A DNA stretch of 64,000 bases from Rhodospirillales bacterium (GTDB lineage: Bacteria > Pseudomonadota > Alphaproteobacteria > Acetobacterales > Acetobacteraceae), in assembly GCA_017304945.1 (NCBI GenBank), contig JAFKLG010000058.1:62001-126000 (forward strand), in the 5' to 3' direction. Under the pieces are notes generated by a model, which saw only the letters and a program-made list of their open reading frames with translations, made no database searches and was not told the origin of the DNA. Both the position numbers and the translations under genes were made by a program. How positions within the stretch are numbered: position 1 is the first letter of the stretch; each line of letters opens with the position of its first letter. Shown one piece after another: positions 1 through 10,688 of the stretch.

Positions 1-29
1 GGTCCTCCGTGTCGCCGATCGCCGCCTCC

Positions 30-2543
30 CTAGCGCTTGAGCGCCGCCAGCGCGGCGAAGGGGCCTTGCGGGACCGGGGCGGATGCCTGTTCACCGGCCG
101 GGGGCACGCGTTTGCGGCGCAGCGGCAGCAGCATCGCCGGGGCGGGCGGCCCGAACATGTCGGGGCCGAGACCCACGCCCGGCACGATACGGAAGCCGAT
201 CCGGCGCAGGATCACCGGCAGCAGGTCGGCTTTCACCGAGAAGCGGGACGCGAGGCTGGGGGCCAGGATCAGCGGCCCCTTGCGGGTCGCGTGCCCGAGT
301 TCCCCCGCGACCCGTTCGGCGACGTCGAGCCGCAGCAGCACCGGGCCGGCCTCGATCCAGCCCATCGCGGCGGCGAAGCCGGCCGGCCAGTCGGACGGGG
401 CGGGCAGGGACACGAGGCCCGGCTGCGGCAGGACGGGGACCGGCACGCCGGCCTGCAGCGCCCACAGGCGGGCCCGCATCGCGGCGGCGCGGGGCTTGAG
501 CAGCGCCGGCAGGAACAGGGCGAAGCGGCCCGACCGCACGCCCATGCCGCGCAGGGCGGTGCGCAAGGCGGGCGCCAGCGTCTCCTCGTCGACGCCCGGC
601 ACCAGGCCGAGCGCTTCGGTGAGGCGGTGGAGCGGGCCGCGCAGGGCGCTGACGGTGGATGCCGCGTCGGCCGCCGCGAACAGCGGCGCGAGGTCGTCGC
701 GGATCCGCTCGTCCACGAACGCCTGCAGGCGCGTGCGCAGCCGCTCCCGCTGCGCGCCGTCGAGGAACTCGCTGTCCAGCACCTGCACCCGCGGCCGCAG
801 GGCGCTGCCGCCGCGCACCAGCCTGGCGACCGGCGCGCCCTCCCAGGTCAGGCGCTGCGCCTCCGTCCAGGTGAGCGCGGTGTCCGGCGCGGCCTCCAGT
901 TCGGCGACCCGGCGCGGCATCTCCTCCCGCAGGGCGCGGCGGGCGGCCCGCTGCACCAGCTTCTTCTCCTCCCCCTCGGCGAGCGGGTCGGGTACGAAGA
1001 CGAAGCCTTCCACATGGCCGACCGGGTGACCCTCGACCACCACCTCGCCGCGGCGGGTCACCGCGGAAAGCAGGTCCTGGCCCTCCCCGGCCTCGAGCCG
1101 GCGCATCAGATGGGCGGCGCGGCGGTCGACGAAGCGGCTGGTGAGCCGCTCGTGCAGGACGTCGGAGAGCTTGTCCTCCACCTCCCGCGCGCGGCCCTGC
1201 CAGTGCGGCGAGTCGGGCACCCAGTCGGTGCGCGCGGCGATGTAGGACCAGATCCGCACACCGGCGAGGCGGGCCATCAGCGTGTCGATATCGCCATCCA
1301 CCCGCGACAGCGCCTCGATCTGCCCGGCCAGCCAGTCGGTCGGCAGCGCGCCGTCCTTCACCACGTGGTTGAACACCCGGGCACAGAGCCGGGTGTGGGT
1401 GTCGTCGGCCAGCTTGCGGAAGTCGGGGATCTGGCAGGCGTCCCACAGCAGCCGCAGCCGCCCGCGGCCCTGCGCGAGCTGCCGGATCTCGGGCTCGCGG
1501 GCGAGGGCGGTCAGGGTCTCGAGGTCGGACGCATCGTTGCCCCGCACCAGCCCGGCGACGTGCGGCGGGGCGTTGAGGCTGTCGAGCAGCCCGTCGATGC
1601 TGGAGAAGTCGAGGTCCCCGTTGCGCCAGCAGAGCTGGTCGAGCGATTCGAAGCTGTGCGCCTCCACGGCCGCCACCACCTCGTCCGGGATGGGCGGGCA
1701 TTGGGTGGTGGTCCCGAACGTGCCGTCGCGCATGCCGCGGCCGGCGCGACCGGCGATCTGGCCGATCTCGGCCGGGGTCAGCCGGCGCGGCCGATGGCCG
1801 TCGAACTTGCCGAGACCGGCGAAGGCCACATGGTCCACGTTCATGTTGAGACCCATGCCGATCGCATCGGTCGCGACCAGGAAGTCGACCTCCTTCTCCT
1901 GATACAGCGCCACCTGGGCGTTGCGGGTGCGTGGGCTGAGCCGGCCCATCACCACGGCGCAGCCGCCCCGGCGGCGGCGGATCAGTTCCGCCAGCGCATA
2001 GACCTCGGCGGCGCTGAACGCGACGATCGCGCTGCGCGGCGGTAGGCGCACGAGCTTGGCGGGGCCCGCATAGGTGAGCTGGGAGAGGCGGGGCCGGGTC
2101 TCCACGGTCGCCTGCGGCACCAGGCGCTGCAGCAGCGGGCGGATCGTCTCGGCGCCGAGGAACATGGTCTCCACCATGCCGCGCGCGTGCAGCAGCCGGT
2201 CGGTGAAGACATGGCCGCGATCGGGGTCGGCGCAGAGCTGGATCTCGTCCACCGCCACGAACTCGACCGCGCGGTCGAGCGGCATCGCCTCGACCGTGCA
2301 GGAGAACCAGCGTGCCTCGGGCGGGATGATCTTCTCCTCGCCGGTGATCAGCGCGACGAAGCGCTCGCCCTTGATCTCCACCATGCGGTCGTAGTTCTCG
2401 CGCGCGAGGAGGCGCAGCGGGAAGCCGATGATGCCGGACGCGTGCGCCAGCATCCGCTCGATGGCGAGATGGGTCTTGCCGGTGTTCGTCGGGCCGAGGA
2501 CGGCTTTGACGCGAGGTGCGAAACCGGAATCGAAGCCGCGCAT
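30..2543 (-). CDS. SUV3-like superfamily 2 RNA helicase
   Basis: ATP-dependent helicase of the SUV3 type, which in mitochondria works with the RNA degradosome; the bacterial role is probably cytoplasmic RNA unwinding. The 837-residue product has Walker A GPTNTGKT at residues 17-24, a DEXH-like box VDEIQ at 98-102, TDAIGMGLN at 225-233 and the arginine-finger motif QIAGRAGR at 262-269, all in the order expected for the family. The long C-terminal half is typical of alphaproteobacterial members. The ATG at 2543 opens just before MRGFDSGF and the P-loop, so little sequence could be missing; I see no strong ribosome-binding site. It is monocistronic as far as visible. Long ORFs on the opposite strand here are codon-bias shadows. 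Confidence 0.93.
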   Translation of the reverse strand: MRGFDSGFAPRVKAVLGPTNTGKTHLAIERMLAHASGIIGFPLRLLARENYDRMVEIKGERFVALITGEEKIIPPEARWFSCTVEAMPLDRAVEFVAVDEIQLCADPDRGHVFTDRLLHARGMVETMFLGAETIRPLLQRLVPQATVETRPRLSQLTYAGPAKLVRLPPRSAIVAFSAAEVYALAELIRRRRGGCAVVMGRLSPRTRNAQVALYQEKEVDFLVATDAIGMGLNMNVDHVAFAGLGKFDGHRPRRLTPAEIGQIAGRAGRGMRDGTFGTTTQCPPIPDEVVAAVEAHSFESLDQLCWRNGDLDFSSIDGLLDSLNAPPHVAGLVRGNDASDLETLTALAREPEIRQLAQGRGRLRLLWDACQIPDFRKLADDTHTRLCARVFNHVVKDGALPTDWLAGQIEALSRVDGDIDTLMARLAGVRIWSYIAARTDWVPDSPHWQGRAREVEDKLSDVLHERLTSRFVDRRAAHLMRRLEAGEGQDLLSAVTRRGEVVVEGHPVGHVEGFVFVPDPLAEGEEKKLVQRAARRALREEMPRRVAELEAAPDTALTWTEAQRLTWEGAPVARLVRGGSALRPRVQVLDSEFLDGAQRERLRTRLQAFVDERIRDDLAPLFAAADAASTVSALRGPLHRLTEALGLVPGVDEETLAPALRTALRGMGVRSGRFALFLPALLKPRAAAMRARLWALQAGVPVPVLPQPGLVSLPAPSDWPAGFAAAMGWIEAGPVLLRLDVAERVAGELGHATRKGPLILAPSLASRFSVKADLLPVILRRIGFRIVPGVGLGPDMFGPPAPAMLLPLRRKRVPPAGEQASAPVPQGPFAALAALKR

Positions 2544-2733
2544 GTGGGAATGGTTGGATGCTGCGGCGCGAAATGCAAGCGCGACGGTGAGGGGGCAGGG
2601 CGGCGGGAGGGGGCAGTCCGCGCGGGGCCGCGCGGGGGGCTTGCAGTCTTCCCCGTCATGGCCTGCCTCGAGCCGGGCATCCCCACCGGCTCCAAGGTGC
2701 GATCGCCGGCTGAGCCCGTGCGGCGGGCGAGAG

Positions 2734-2937
2734 CCATGGATTCAACACAGAGGAAGCAAGGCGAGGCACAGAGCACACAGAGATTCTCTAGCCGCCCGGA
2801 CCAGCAGCCGCAGTGCCAGCATCTCGCGCCATCAGACGCGCTGAAACATATTGAGGCCACGGCCTCGCAATCAGAAGTAGAAATCCTTCTCTGTGTCTCC
2901 TACCCCTCGCCTTGCTTCCTCTGTGTTGAATCCATGG
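2734..2937. repeat. Large inverted repeat with 33-bp perfect outer arms
   Basis: The left arm begins CCATGGATTCAACACAGAGG at 2734, and its exact reverse complement ends at 2937. Outer arms match perfectly over about 33 bases, then imperfectly for about 15 more, enclosing a central spacer of roughly 110 bases. Outside the left arm, 2655-2730 carries a degenerate inverted copy of the tandem unit found on the right at 2951-3445. The arrangement suggests a non-autonomous repeat element or a large hairpin-forming intergenic repeat. No coding gene is apparent within it. Confidence 0.8.
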
Positions 2938-2950
2938 CGGCCGCCCAAGC

Positions 2951-3445
2951 GCACAGACCTCACCGGCGATCGCACCGTCCGGTCGGTAGGGATGCCCGGC
3001 TCGAGGCCGGGCATGACGGGGAGGGGCGCTGCCGCCCCATCGCACAGACCTCACCGGCGATCGCACCCGCCCGTGCAATGGGGATGCCCGGCTCGAGGCC
3101 GGGCATGACGGGGAGGGAGCGCTGCCGCCCGAGCGCACAGACCTCATCGGCGATCGCACCGCCCGTGCGGTGGGGATGCCCGGCTCGAGGTCGGGCATGA
3201 CGGCGAGGGGGCGCTGCCGCCCCATCGCACAGGCCTCACCGGCGACCGCACCGCCCATGCGGTGGGGATGCCCGGCTCAAGGCCGGGCATGACGGGGGAG
3301 GGAGCACTGCCGCCCCATCGCACGGACCTCACCGGCGATCGCACCGCCCGTGCGGCGGGGATGGCCGGCTCGAGGCCGGGCATGACGGCGAGGGAGCGCT
3401 GCCGCCCCATCGCACGGACCTCACCGGCGATCGCACCGACCGACG
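2951..3445. repeat. Tandem array of five 90-93 bp units plus a partial sixth
   Basis: Units start with CGCACAGACCTCACCGGCGA or close variants at 2951, 3041, 3134, 3226, 3319 and 3411; the last is partial. Each contains a near-perfect hairpin, GATGCCCGGCTCGAGGCCGG followed by GCATGACGG, and ends in a GCTGCCGCCCCAT-type segment. Units differ by a few substitutions and 1-3 base indels. The array fills the spacer between the helicase and htpG genes. It looks like an amplified REP/BIME-type palindromic element. It is not CRISPR, because there are no short repeats alternating with unrelated spacers. Confidence 0.85.
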
Positions 3446-3614
3446 TCCCCCCACGCGCCGTTCATCCCCTGGAAACCGCCCGCGCGATCGGGGCCGACCC
3501 CCACGGCCGGAACCCGCTGCACCCTCCACGTCCTCGGCGCCCTCCCGCCCGTCACGCAGGTGGATTGAAATGCGCGCCGCCGCACCGCATATCGCGCCGC
3601 GCAAGGAGGTCGCG

Positions 3615-5435
<1,821 letters not shown>

Positions 5436-5440
5436 GGCGA

Positions 5441-5468
5441 GGCCGGGGGCCGGGCGCGACCCCCGGCC
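5441..5468 (+). terminator. GC-rich hairpin after htpG
   Basis: A perfect 9-bp stem, GGCCGGGGG paired with CCCCCGGCC, encloses a 10-base loop and begins five bases after the htpG stop. There is no downstream T run, so it may be a weak intrinsic terminator or an RNA-stabilising hairpin. The rest of the spacer up to 5687 shows nothing else recognisable. Confidence 0.55.
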
Positions 5469-5687
5469 GTCCCGGCTCCCGACGCTCTGGCGGCCGTCGC
5501 AAAGCGCGCGCGATGTCGGACGGCTGCGCGGGGGTGGCCGCCCAGGGATCGGTGTGACACGGCAGCCTGAGCCGCCGCGATGTGACGGCCGCGCCCTCTG
5601 CACGCGGCCGTGAAGCCGAATCGTTCAATCATCCCGCGCCATCCTGCGTTCCCCTGCGGACTCCGACATCGTCCGCAGGAGACAGGC

Positions 5688-6140
5688 GTGCTGACACTCT
5701 CGATCAACGGCACGTCGCATCAGGTCGACGTCCCCGATGACATGCCGTTGTTGTGGGTGCTGCGCGACGTGATCGGCCTGACCGGGACGAAGTTCGGGTG
5801 CGGCATCGCACAGTGCGGCGCCTGCACCGTCCATCTCGATGGCCAGGCGGTACGAAGCTGCGTGCTTCCCGCTTCCCTCGCGCAAGGACGCGACGTCAAG
5901 ACGATCGAGGCGATGGCCCAGGACCCCGTCGGGCAGAAGGTGCAGCGCGCCTGGCTCGATCTCGAGGTCGTCCAATGCGGCTATTGCCAGTCCGGACAGA
6001 TCATGTCGGCAACCGCGTTGCTGACCACGACCCCGAAGCCGAATGACGCCGATATCGACGCGGCCATGGCCGGCAACATCTGCCGCTGCGGCACGTATGT
6101 GCGCATTCGCGAGGCGATCAAGCGCGCCGGGGAGGCCTGA
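5688..6140 (+). CDS. (2Fe-2S) subunit of molybdenum aldehyde/isoquinoline-type dehydrogenase
   Basis: Small electron-transfer subunit of a xanthine-oxidase-family molybdenum hydroxylase (IorA or aldehyde-dehydrogenase gamma type). About 150 residues. The plant-ferredoxin-like cluster ligands lie in [12 protein letters not shown] followed by a Cys in VRSC; the second cluster ligands are in [10 protein letters not shown] and ICRCGTY. The chosen GTG start at 5688 has a CAGGAGA ribosome-binding site about 6 bases upstream; an earlier in-frame ATG at 5610 would add an unlikely Arg/Pro-rich extension. It is followed after 1 base by the molybdenum subunit and then the cytochrome, forming a three-component enzyme operon. 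Confidence 0.93.
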   Translation: MLTLSINGTSHQVDVPDDMPLLWVLRDVIGLTGTKFGCGIAQCGACTVHLDGQAVRSCVLPASLAQGRDVKTIEAMAQDPVGQKVQRAWLDLEVVQCGYCQSGQIMSATALLTTTPKPNDADIDAAMAGNICRCGTYVRIREAIKRAGEA

Positions 6141-6141
6141 C

Positions 6142-8307
6142 ATGCCCGCCACCTTCTCCCGTCGCGGCCTCCTCGCATTCGGCCTGCTCGGAGGCGCGCT
6201 CGTCGTTGGAGTGCGGATCCCGCTGCGCTCTGCCCGCGCGGCAGGTCCGGCGCCGCTCATGCCCAACGGTTTCATCCGGATCGATCCGCAGGGCGCGATC
6301 ACCTTCATCATGCCGGATACCGAGTTCGGACAGGGCATCTACACCAGTGCCGGCATGCTGATCGCCGAGGAGCTGGAGGTCGGGCTCGATCAGGTCGCGT
6401 TCGAGGCGGCGCCCCCGGACACCGGCCAGTATCACACGGCGATGCGGGCCTATGTCAGCCCGCTGCTGGGCGAGCAGGCGACCGGCGGGTCCACCTCCAT
6501 CCGCGGCGACTGGAAGCGGTTGCGCCAGGCCGGAGCGCAGGTCCGCACGATGCTCATCGCGGCCGCGGCACGGCAGTGGCACGTCGATCCCGCCACCTGT
6601 CATGCGGACCGCGCCGAGGTGATCGGGCCGGATGGGCGCCGCGCATCCTACGGCTCGCTGGTCGAGGCCGCGGCCGCACAGCCCGTGCCCGACGATGTGC
6701 CGCTGAAACCAGCGTCGCAGTTCAAGCTGATCGGTCATCGCCAGCCGCGGGTCGACACGCCGGCGAAAGTCGATGGCTCGCTGCAGTTCGGCATCGACGT
6801 GCGTCTCCCCGACATGAAGATTGGCACCGTTCTGGCGTGCCCGGTGATCGGCGGCCGCCTGCGATCGGTGGACGAGGAAGCGGCGAAGCGCGTGCCCGGC
6901 GTGCGCGACGTGGTGCGGCTCGACGACGCGGTCGCGGTGATCGGGGACCATTTCTGGGCCGCCAAGCAGGGGCTCGCCGCGCTCGATCCGCAATGGGACG
7001 AGGGACCGCATGCCGGATTGCAGATCGCCGATATCGTCCACGCGCAAGCGGAGGCGTCGGACCGCGAGCCGGAGGTGATCGCCAAGGAGGAGGGGGATGC
7101 ACGCGCCGCCATCAAGGGCGCGGCGAAGACCGTCTCCGCCGCCTACCAGATGCCATTCCTGTCGCATGCGCCGATGGAGCCGGTGAACGCGACGCTGCAC
7201 GTGCGCTCCGACGGCGCGGATCTGTGGGTCGGCACGCAGGTGCCGGTGCGGGCGCGGAACACGGTCGCCCAGGTGACCGGCCTGCCGCCCGAGAAGGTGC
7301 AGGTGCACAACTACCTGATGGGCGGTGCGTTCGGCCGCCGGCTGGACGTCGACTACATCACCCAGGCGGCGGCGATCGCCAAGCAAGTGCCCTATCCGGT
7401 GAAGATCGTCTGGACGCGGGAGGAGGATATCCAGCGCGACCTGCTGCGCCCCTATTACTACGACCGGCTCTCGGGCGGGCTCGACGGCCAGGGCCGCATC
7501 ACCGGCTGGACGCATCACGGCACCGGGTCGTCCGTCATGGCGCGCTGGCAGCCGAAGGGCATGCAGAAGGACGGCAAGCTCGATCCCGACACGGTCGAGG
7601 GCGCGACCGAGACGCCGTATGGCATTCCCGCGATGCGCGTGGGCTTCACCCGCGTCGAGCCGCCGGGCATCACCACCGCCTGGTGGCGCGGCGTCGGCGC
7701 GACGCACAACGTCTTCATGGTCGAGAGCTTCATGGATGAGCTCGCGGCCGCCGCCGGCAAGGATCCGGTCGCGTTCCGCCGCGACATGATCGGCGACAAC
7801 GCGCGTGCGCGGGCCGTGCTGGACCTCGCGGCCGAGAAGTCCGGCTGGGGCCAGAAGCTGCCCGCCGGCGTCGGGCGCGGCGTGTCGCTGCAGCTCTCCT
7901 TCGGCAGTTTCCTCGCCCATGTGCTGGAGGTGGAGGTGACGTCGCGCGGCGAGGTGCATCTGCGACGCGCCGTCGTGGCCGTGGACTGCGGCACCGCCGT
8001 GCAGCCCGACGGGGTGGTCGCGCAGATCGAGGGCGGCCTGATCTTCGGTCTCAGCGCCGCGCTGTACAACGAGATCACGGTGCAGGACGGCCGGATCCAG
8101 CAATCCAACTTCAACAACTACCGCGTCCTGCGCATCGACGAAGCGCCGCGCATCGAGGTCCACATGATCCGCAACGACGAAGGACCGGGCGGCATCGGCG
8201 AGACCGGCACGGTGGCCGCCGCGCCGGCGCTGGTGAACGCGATCTATGCGGCGACCGGCAAGCGGCTGCGGCGCTTGCCGATCGGCAACCAACTGGTGGG
8301 CGCGTGA
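6142..8307 (+). CDS. Molybdopterin-binding large subunit, Tat-exported aldehyde/isoquinoline-type dehydrogenase
   Basis: Catalytic subunit that binds molybdenum cofactor and hydroxylates or oxidises an aldehyde or N-heterocycle in the periplasm; 721 residues. The N terminus MPATFSRRGLLAFGLLGG is a twin-arginine signal (SRRGLLAFG). Family features include the GGAFGRRLDVDY segment, the glycine-rich GPGGIGETGTVAAAPA near the C terminus (which contains the family's catalytic Glu), and AWWRGVGATHN. The start at 6142 is preferred because it creates the Tat signal and sits 1 base after the preceding stop. The neighbouring iron-sulfur and cytochrome genes indicate electron flow to the respiratory chain. 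The substrate cannot be read from sequence. Confidence 0.93.
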   Translation: MPATFSRRGLLAFGLLGGALVVGVRIPLRSARAAGPAPLMPNGFIRIDPQGAITFIMPDTEFGQGIYTSAGMLIAEELEVGLDQVAFEAAPPDTGQYHTAMRAYVSPLLGEQATGGSTSIRGDWKRLRQAGAQVRTMLIAAAARQWHVDPATCHADRAEVIGPDGRRASYGSLVEAAAAQPVPDDVPLKPASQFKLIGHRQPRVDTPAKVDGSLQFGIDVRLPDMKIGTVLACPVIGGRLRSVDEEAAKRVPGVRDVVRLDDAVAVIGDHFWAAKQGLAALDPQWDEGPHAGLQIADIVHAQAEASDREPEVIAKEEGDARAAIKGAAKTVSAAYQMPFLSHAPMEPVNATLHVRSDGADLWVGTQVPVRARNTVAQVTGLPPEKVQVHNYLMGGAFGRRLDVDYITQAAAIAKQVPYPVKIVWTREEDIQRDLLRPYYYDRLSGGLDGQGRITGWTHHGTGSSVMARWQPKGMQKDGKLDPDTVEGATETPYGIPAMRVGFTRVEPPGITTAWWRGVGATHNVFMVESFMDELAAAAGKDPVAFRRDMIGDNARARAVLDLAAEKSGWGQKLPAGVGRGVSLQLSFGSFLAHVLEVEVTSRGEVHLRRAVVAVDCGTAVQPDGVVAQIEGGLIFGLSAALYNEITVQDGRIQQSNFNNYRVLRIDEAPRIEVHMIRNDEGPGGIGETGTVAAAPALVNAIYAATGKRLRRLPIGNQLVGA

Positions 8308-9554
8308 TGCGCCGCCTGCTCCCGCTGCTGGTCGGAGTCCTGTGCGCGTTCGGGAGTGCCGCGCGAGCCCAGGCGCCGACCGGCGGCGCGGGCGAGAACG
8401 TCGTTCAGCGCGGCGAATACCTTGCCCGCGCGGCCGATTGCGCGGCGTGCCACACGCCACCGAACGGGCAGGAGTTCACCGGCGGCTACAAGTTCAGCCT
8501 GCCCTTCGGCACGATCTACGGGCCGAACATCACCCCCGACAAGGCCACCGGCATCGGCGACTATACCGACGACGAATTCGTCGCCGCCCTGCAGCGCGGC
8601 GTCGGGCGGGGCGGCAAGCATCTGTATCCCGCCATGCCCTACACGAACTACACGCTGATGAGCCGTGAGGACGTGCTCGCGATCAAGGCGTACCTGTTCA
8701 GCCTGAAGCCCGTGCATGCGGAGTCGCCGCCGAACGCGCTCAGCTTTCCCTACAACCAGCGCTGGGCCATGGTGTTCTGGAACCTGCTGAACAATCCGGA
8801 CCGTCGCTTCCAACCCGATACCAGCAAGTCGGCCGCGTGGAACCGCGGCGCCTATCTGGCCGAGGCGCTGGGGCATTGCCAGGCGTGCCACACGCCGCGC
8901 AATTTCATGTACGGCCTGGACGAGGGGCGCGCCTATGGGGGCGCCGTCGTGCAGGACTGGCTCGCCTACAACATCACGAGCGATCGCGACTCCGGCGTGG
9001 GGGCGTGGTCCGACGACGACCTCGCCGCCTATCTCTCCACCGGGCACGCGACTCATCACGGCTCCGCGGCGGGGCCCATGGCCGAGGCGGTGGATCACAG
9101 CCTGCGCTACCTCACGCAGCCGGACATCCGCGCGCTGGTGACCTATCTGCGCGACGTGAAGCCGGTGCATGACGAGATCCCGGCGGCGAAGCCCGTGCAG
9201 GCCGATGCGCTCGGCGCGCGCATCTTCCGCGAGGCCTGCGTGAGCTGCCACGCGCTGGACGGCAGTGGCCGGCAAACCCCCTATGCCGCGCTGCAGGGGG
9301 CGCACAGTGCGCGTGATCCGAACGGGACCAACCTGCTGCAGATTCTCCTGCGCGGCGGCAACATCGCGACCGGCGGACCGACCGCCTTCATGCCGGCCTT
9401 CGGGGGCGAGTACACCAGCGAGGAATTGGCGGCCGTCGCCAACTGGACCATCGGTCATTTCGGGCAACGCGGCGGTGAGGTCACCCGCAAGAGCGTGGAG
9501 GGCGTGCGTCCGGGTGGACCCGGGAGCGCCGCCCAGCCGACACCCGGCGGATGA
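8307..9554 (+). CDS. Triheme cytochrome c subunit of the dehydrogenase
   Basis: Periplasmic electron acceptor for the preceding molybdenum enzyme. The 415-residue product has a signal peptide (MRRLLPLLVGVLCAFGSAARAQ) and three CxxCH heme sites: CAACH at residues 45-49, CQACH at about 191 and CVSCH at about 311. This is the arrangement of the membrane-associated alcohol/aldehyde dehydrogenase cytochromes of acetic acid bacteria. The ATG at 8307 overlaps the previous stop by one base (TGATG), implying translational coupling. No C-terminal membrane anchor is obvious. Confidence 0.93.
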   Translation: MRRLLPLLVGVLCAFGSAARAQAPTGGAGENVVQRGEYLARAADCAACHTPPNGQEFTGGYKFSLPFGTIYGPNITPDKATGIGDYTDDEFVAALQRGVGRGGKHLYPAMPYTNYTLMSREDVLAIKAYLFSLKPVHAESPPNALSFPYNQRWAMVFWNLLNNPDRRFQPDTSKSAAWNRGAYLAEALGHCQACHTPRNFMYGLDEGRAYGGAVVQDWLAYNITSDRDSGVGAWSDDDLAAYLSTGHATHHGSAAGPMAEAVDHSLRYLTQPDIRALVTYLRDVKPVHDEIPAAKPVQADALGARIFREACVSCHALDGSGRQTPYAALQGAHSARDPNGTNLLQILLRGGNIATGGPTAFMPAFGGEYTSEELAAVANWTIGHFGQRGGEVTRKSVEGVRPGGPGSAAQPTPGG

Positions 9555-9699
9555 GGTTGCGGAGGGCGGATGACGGTCCGTCCGCCGCCGTAAGCGACGC
9601 CGTGAAGCAACCCGTCCCGGGAATGCCGGTTGAGGACGCAGGCGCGACGCGGTCCGCGAGTCCGCGGCGCGCCTTCGTACCACCCGCATGGAGACTCAC

Positions 9700-10032
9700 A
9701 TGGAACATCTGTCCCCCGAGATGCGAGCCTGCATCGAGGCGTGCCTGCGCTGCCACAGCACTTGCCTGAGCATGGCCATGGGCCACTGCCTGGAACAGGG
9801 CGGCGCACATACCGACCCGGAGCATCTCCGGCTGATGATGGCCTGTGCCGAGATCTGCCAGACCTCCGCGAACATGATGCTGATCGGGACGCCGCATCAC
9901 CGCCACACCTGCCGCGAATGCGCAGAGATCTGCGAGGAATGCGCGCGCTCGTGCCAGCAGCTCGACGGCATGGAGGCGTGTGTCGAGGACTGTCGCCGCT
10001 GCGCCGAATCCTGCGCCAAGATGGCGGCCTGA
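9700..10032 (+). CDS. Cys/His-rich four-helix-bundle copper-binding protein (DUF326/Csp-like)
   Basis: About 110 residues with many Cys residues in CxxxC and CxxC spacing (for example CIEACLRCHSTC, CRECAEICEECARSC, CVEDCRRCAESC), the pattern of the DUF326 family that includes copper storage protein Csp3. No signal peptide, so probably cytosolic copper sequestration. The start at 9700 has GGAG at 9690-9693 with 6-base spacing; the in-frame ATG at 9688 lacks a site. It lies after the periplasmic dehydrogenase operon but separated by about 145 bases, so co-regulation is unproven. Metal specificity is inferred from the family. Confidence 0.85.
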   Translation: MEHLSPEMRACIEACLRCHSTCLSMAMGHCLEQGGAHTDPEHLRLMMACAEICQTSANMMLIGTPHHRHTCRECAEICEECARSCQQLDGMEACVEDCRRCAESCAKMAA

Positions 10033-10089
10033 CAAAAGATTCGGAGGGTCGTGTCGGCACGGTGGACCTTCGCTCGTCCTCGAGGCAGA

Positions 10090-10110
10090 GGTCGGGGATC
10101 GTCCCCGACC
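10090..10110 (+). terminator. Perfect 8-bp hairpin between the Csp-like and VOC genes
   Basis: GGTCGGGG and CCCCGACC flank a five-base loop, about 58 bases after the Csp-like stop and about 8 bases before the ribosome-binding site of the next gene. It could be a terminator without a T tract or a leader hairpin affecting the following gene. Confidence 0.4.
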
Positions 10111-10129
10111 GAAACAGCGAGGAAACGCC

Positions 10130-10609
10130 ATGACGATCGCCAGGAACACGGTCTGCCTGTGGTACGAGAAGGAGGCCGAAGCGGCGGCGCGCTTCTACAC
10201 CGGGCTGTTCCCCGACAGTGCGATGGGCGAAGTGTTCCGTGCGCCGGCCGACTATCCGGCCGGGAAAGCCGGCGACGTGCTCACCGTCACGTTCACCGTC
10301 GCGGGCATCCCCTGCCTCGGCCTGAACGGCGGCCCCGCCTTCAAGCACGGTGAGGCGTTCTCGTTCCAGATCGCCACCGGCGACCAGGCGGAGACCGACC
10401 GCTACTGGGACGCCATCGTGGCGAATGGCGGCCAGGAGAGCGAGTGCGGCTGGTGCAAGGACAAGTGGGGGATCTCCTGGCAGATCACCCCCCGCGTGCT
10501 GACCGAGGCGCTGGGCAGCGGCGGCGCCGCGGCCGAACGTGCCTTCGCGGCGATGATGCAGATGCGCAAGATCGACGTGGCCGCGATCGAGGCGGCGCTG
10601 CGCGGCTGA
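10130..10609 (+). CDS. VOC/PhnB-like glyoxalase-fold protein
   Basis: 159 residues. The sequence has the vicinal-oxygen-chelate fold signature of the PhnB/3-demethylubiquinone-9 methyltransferase-like group: NTVCLWYEKEAEAAARFYTG at the N terminus, LTVTFTVAGIPCLGLNGG in the middle, and CGWCKDKWGISWQITP with repeated Trp near the C terminus. Such proteins are typically small cytosolic dimers of uncertain activity. The start at 10130 has GAGGAAA upstream; upstream in-frame ATGs would overlap the preceding gene. No partner gene is evident. Confidence 0.88.
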   Translation: MTIARNTVCLWYEKEAEAAARFYTGLFPDSAMGEVFRAPADYPAGKAGDVLTVTFTVAGIPCLGLNGGPAFKHGEAFSFQIATGDQAETDRYWDAIVANGGQESECGWCKDKWGISWQITPRVLTEALGSGGAAAERAFAAMMQMRKIDVAAIEAALRG

Positions 10610-10688
10610 TCGAGGCCGGGGGCCGCCGAGCTCGCGTCGCGCCCCGGCGAGCACCGTCCTGCGGTGCCACCCTCGGCGGCCGCCCCGC

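Noticed and set aside
9-2045. 678-residue plus-strand ORF opposite the helicase gene
   Set aside because: Arg/Gly/His-rich shadow of the minus-strand helicase; the helicase frame has all motifs.
2951-3445. CRISPR array
   Set aside because: Units of 90-93 bases repeat along their whole length with an internal hairpin; there are no short repeats with unique spacers and no cas genes.
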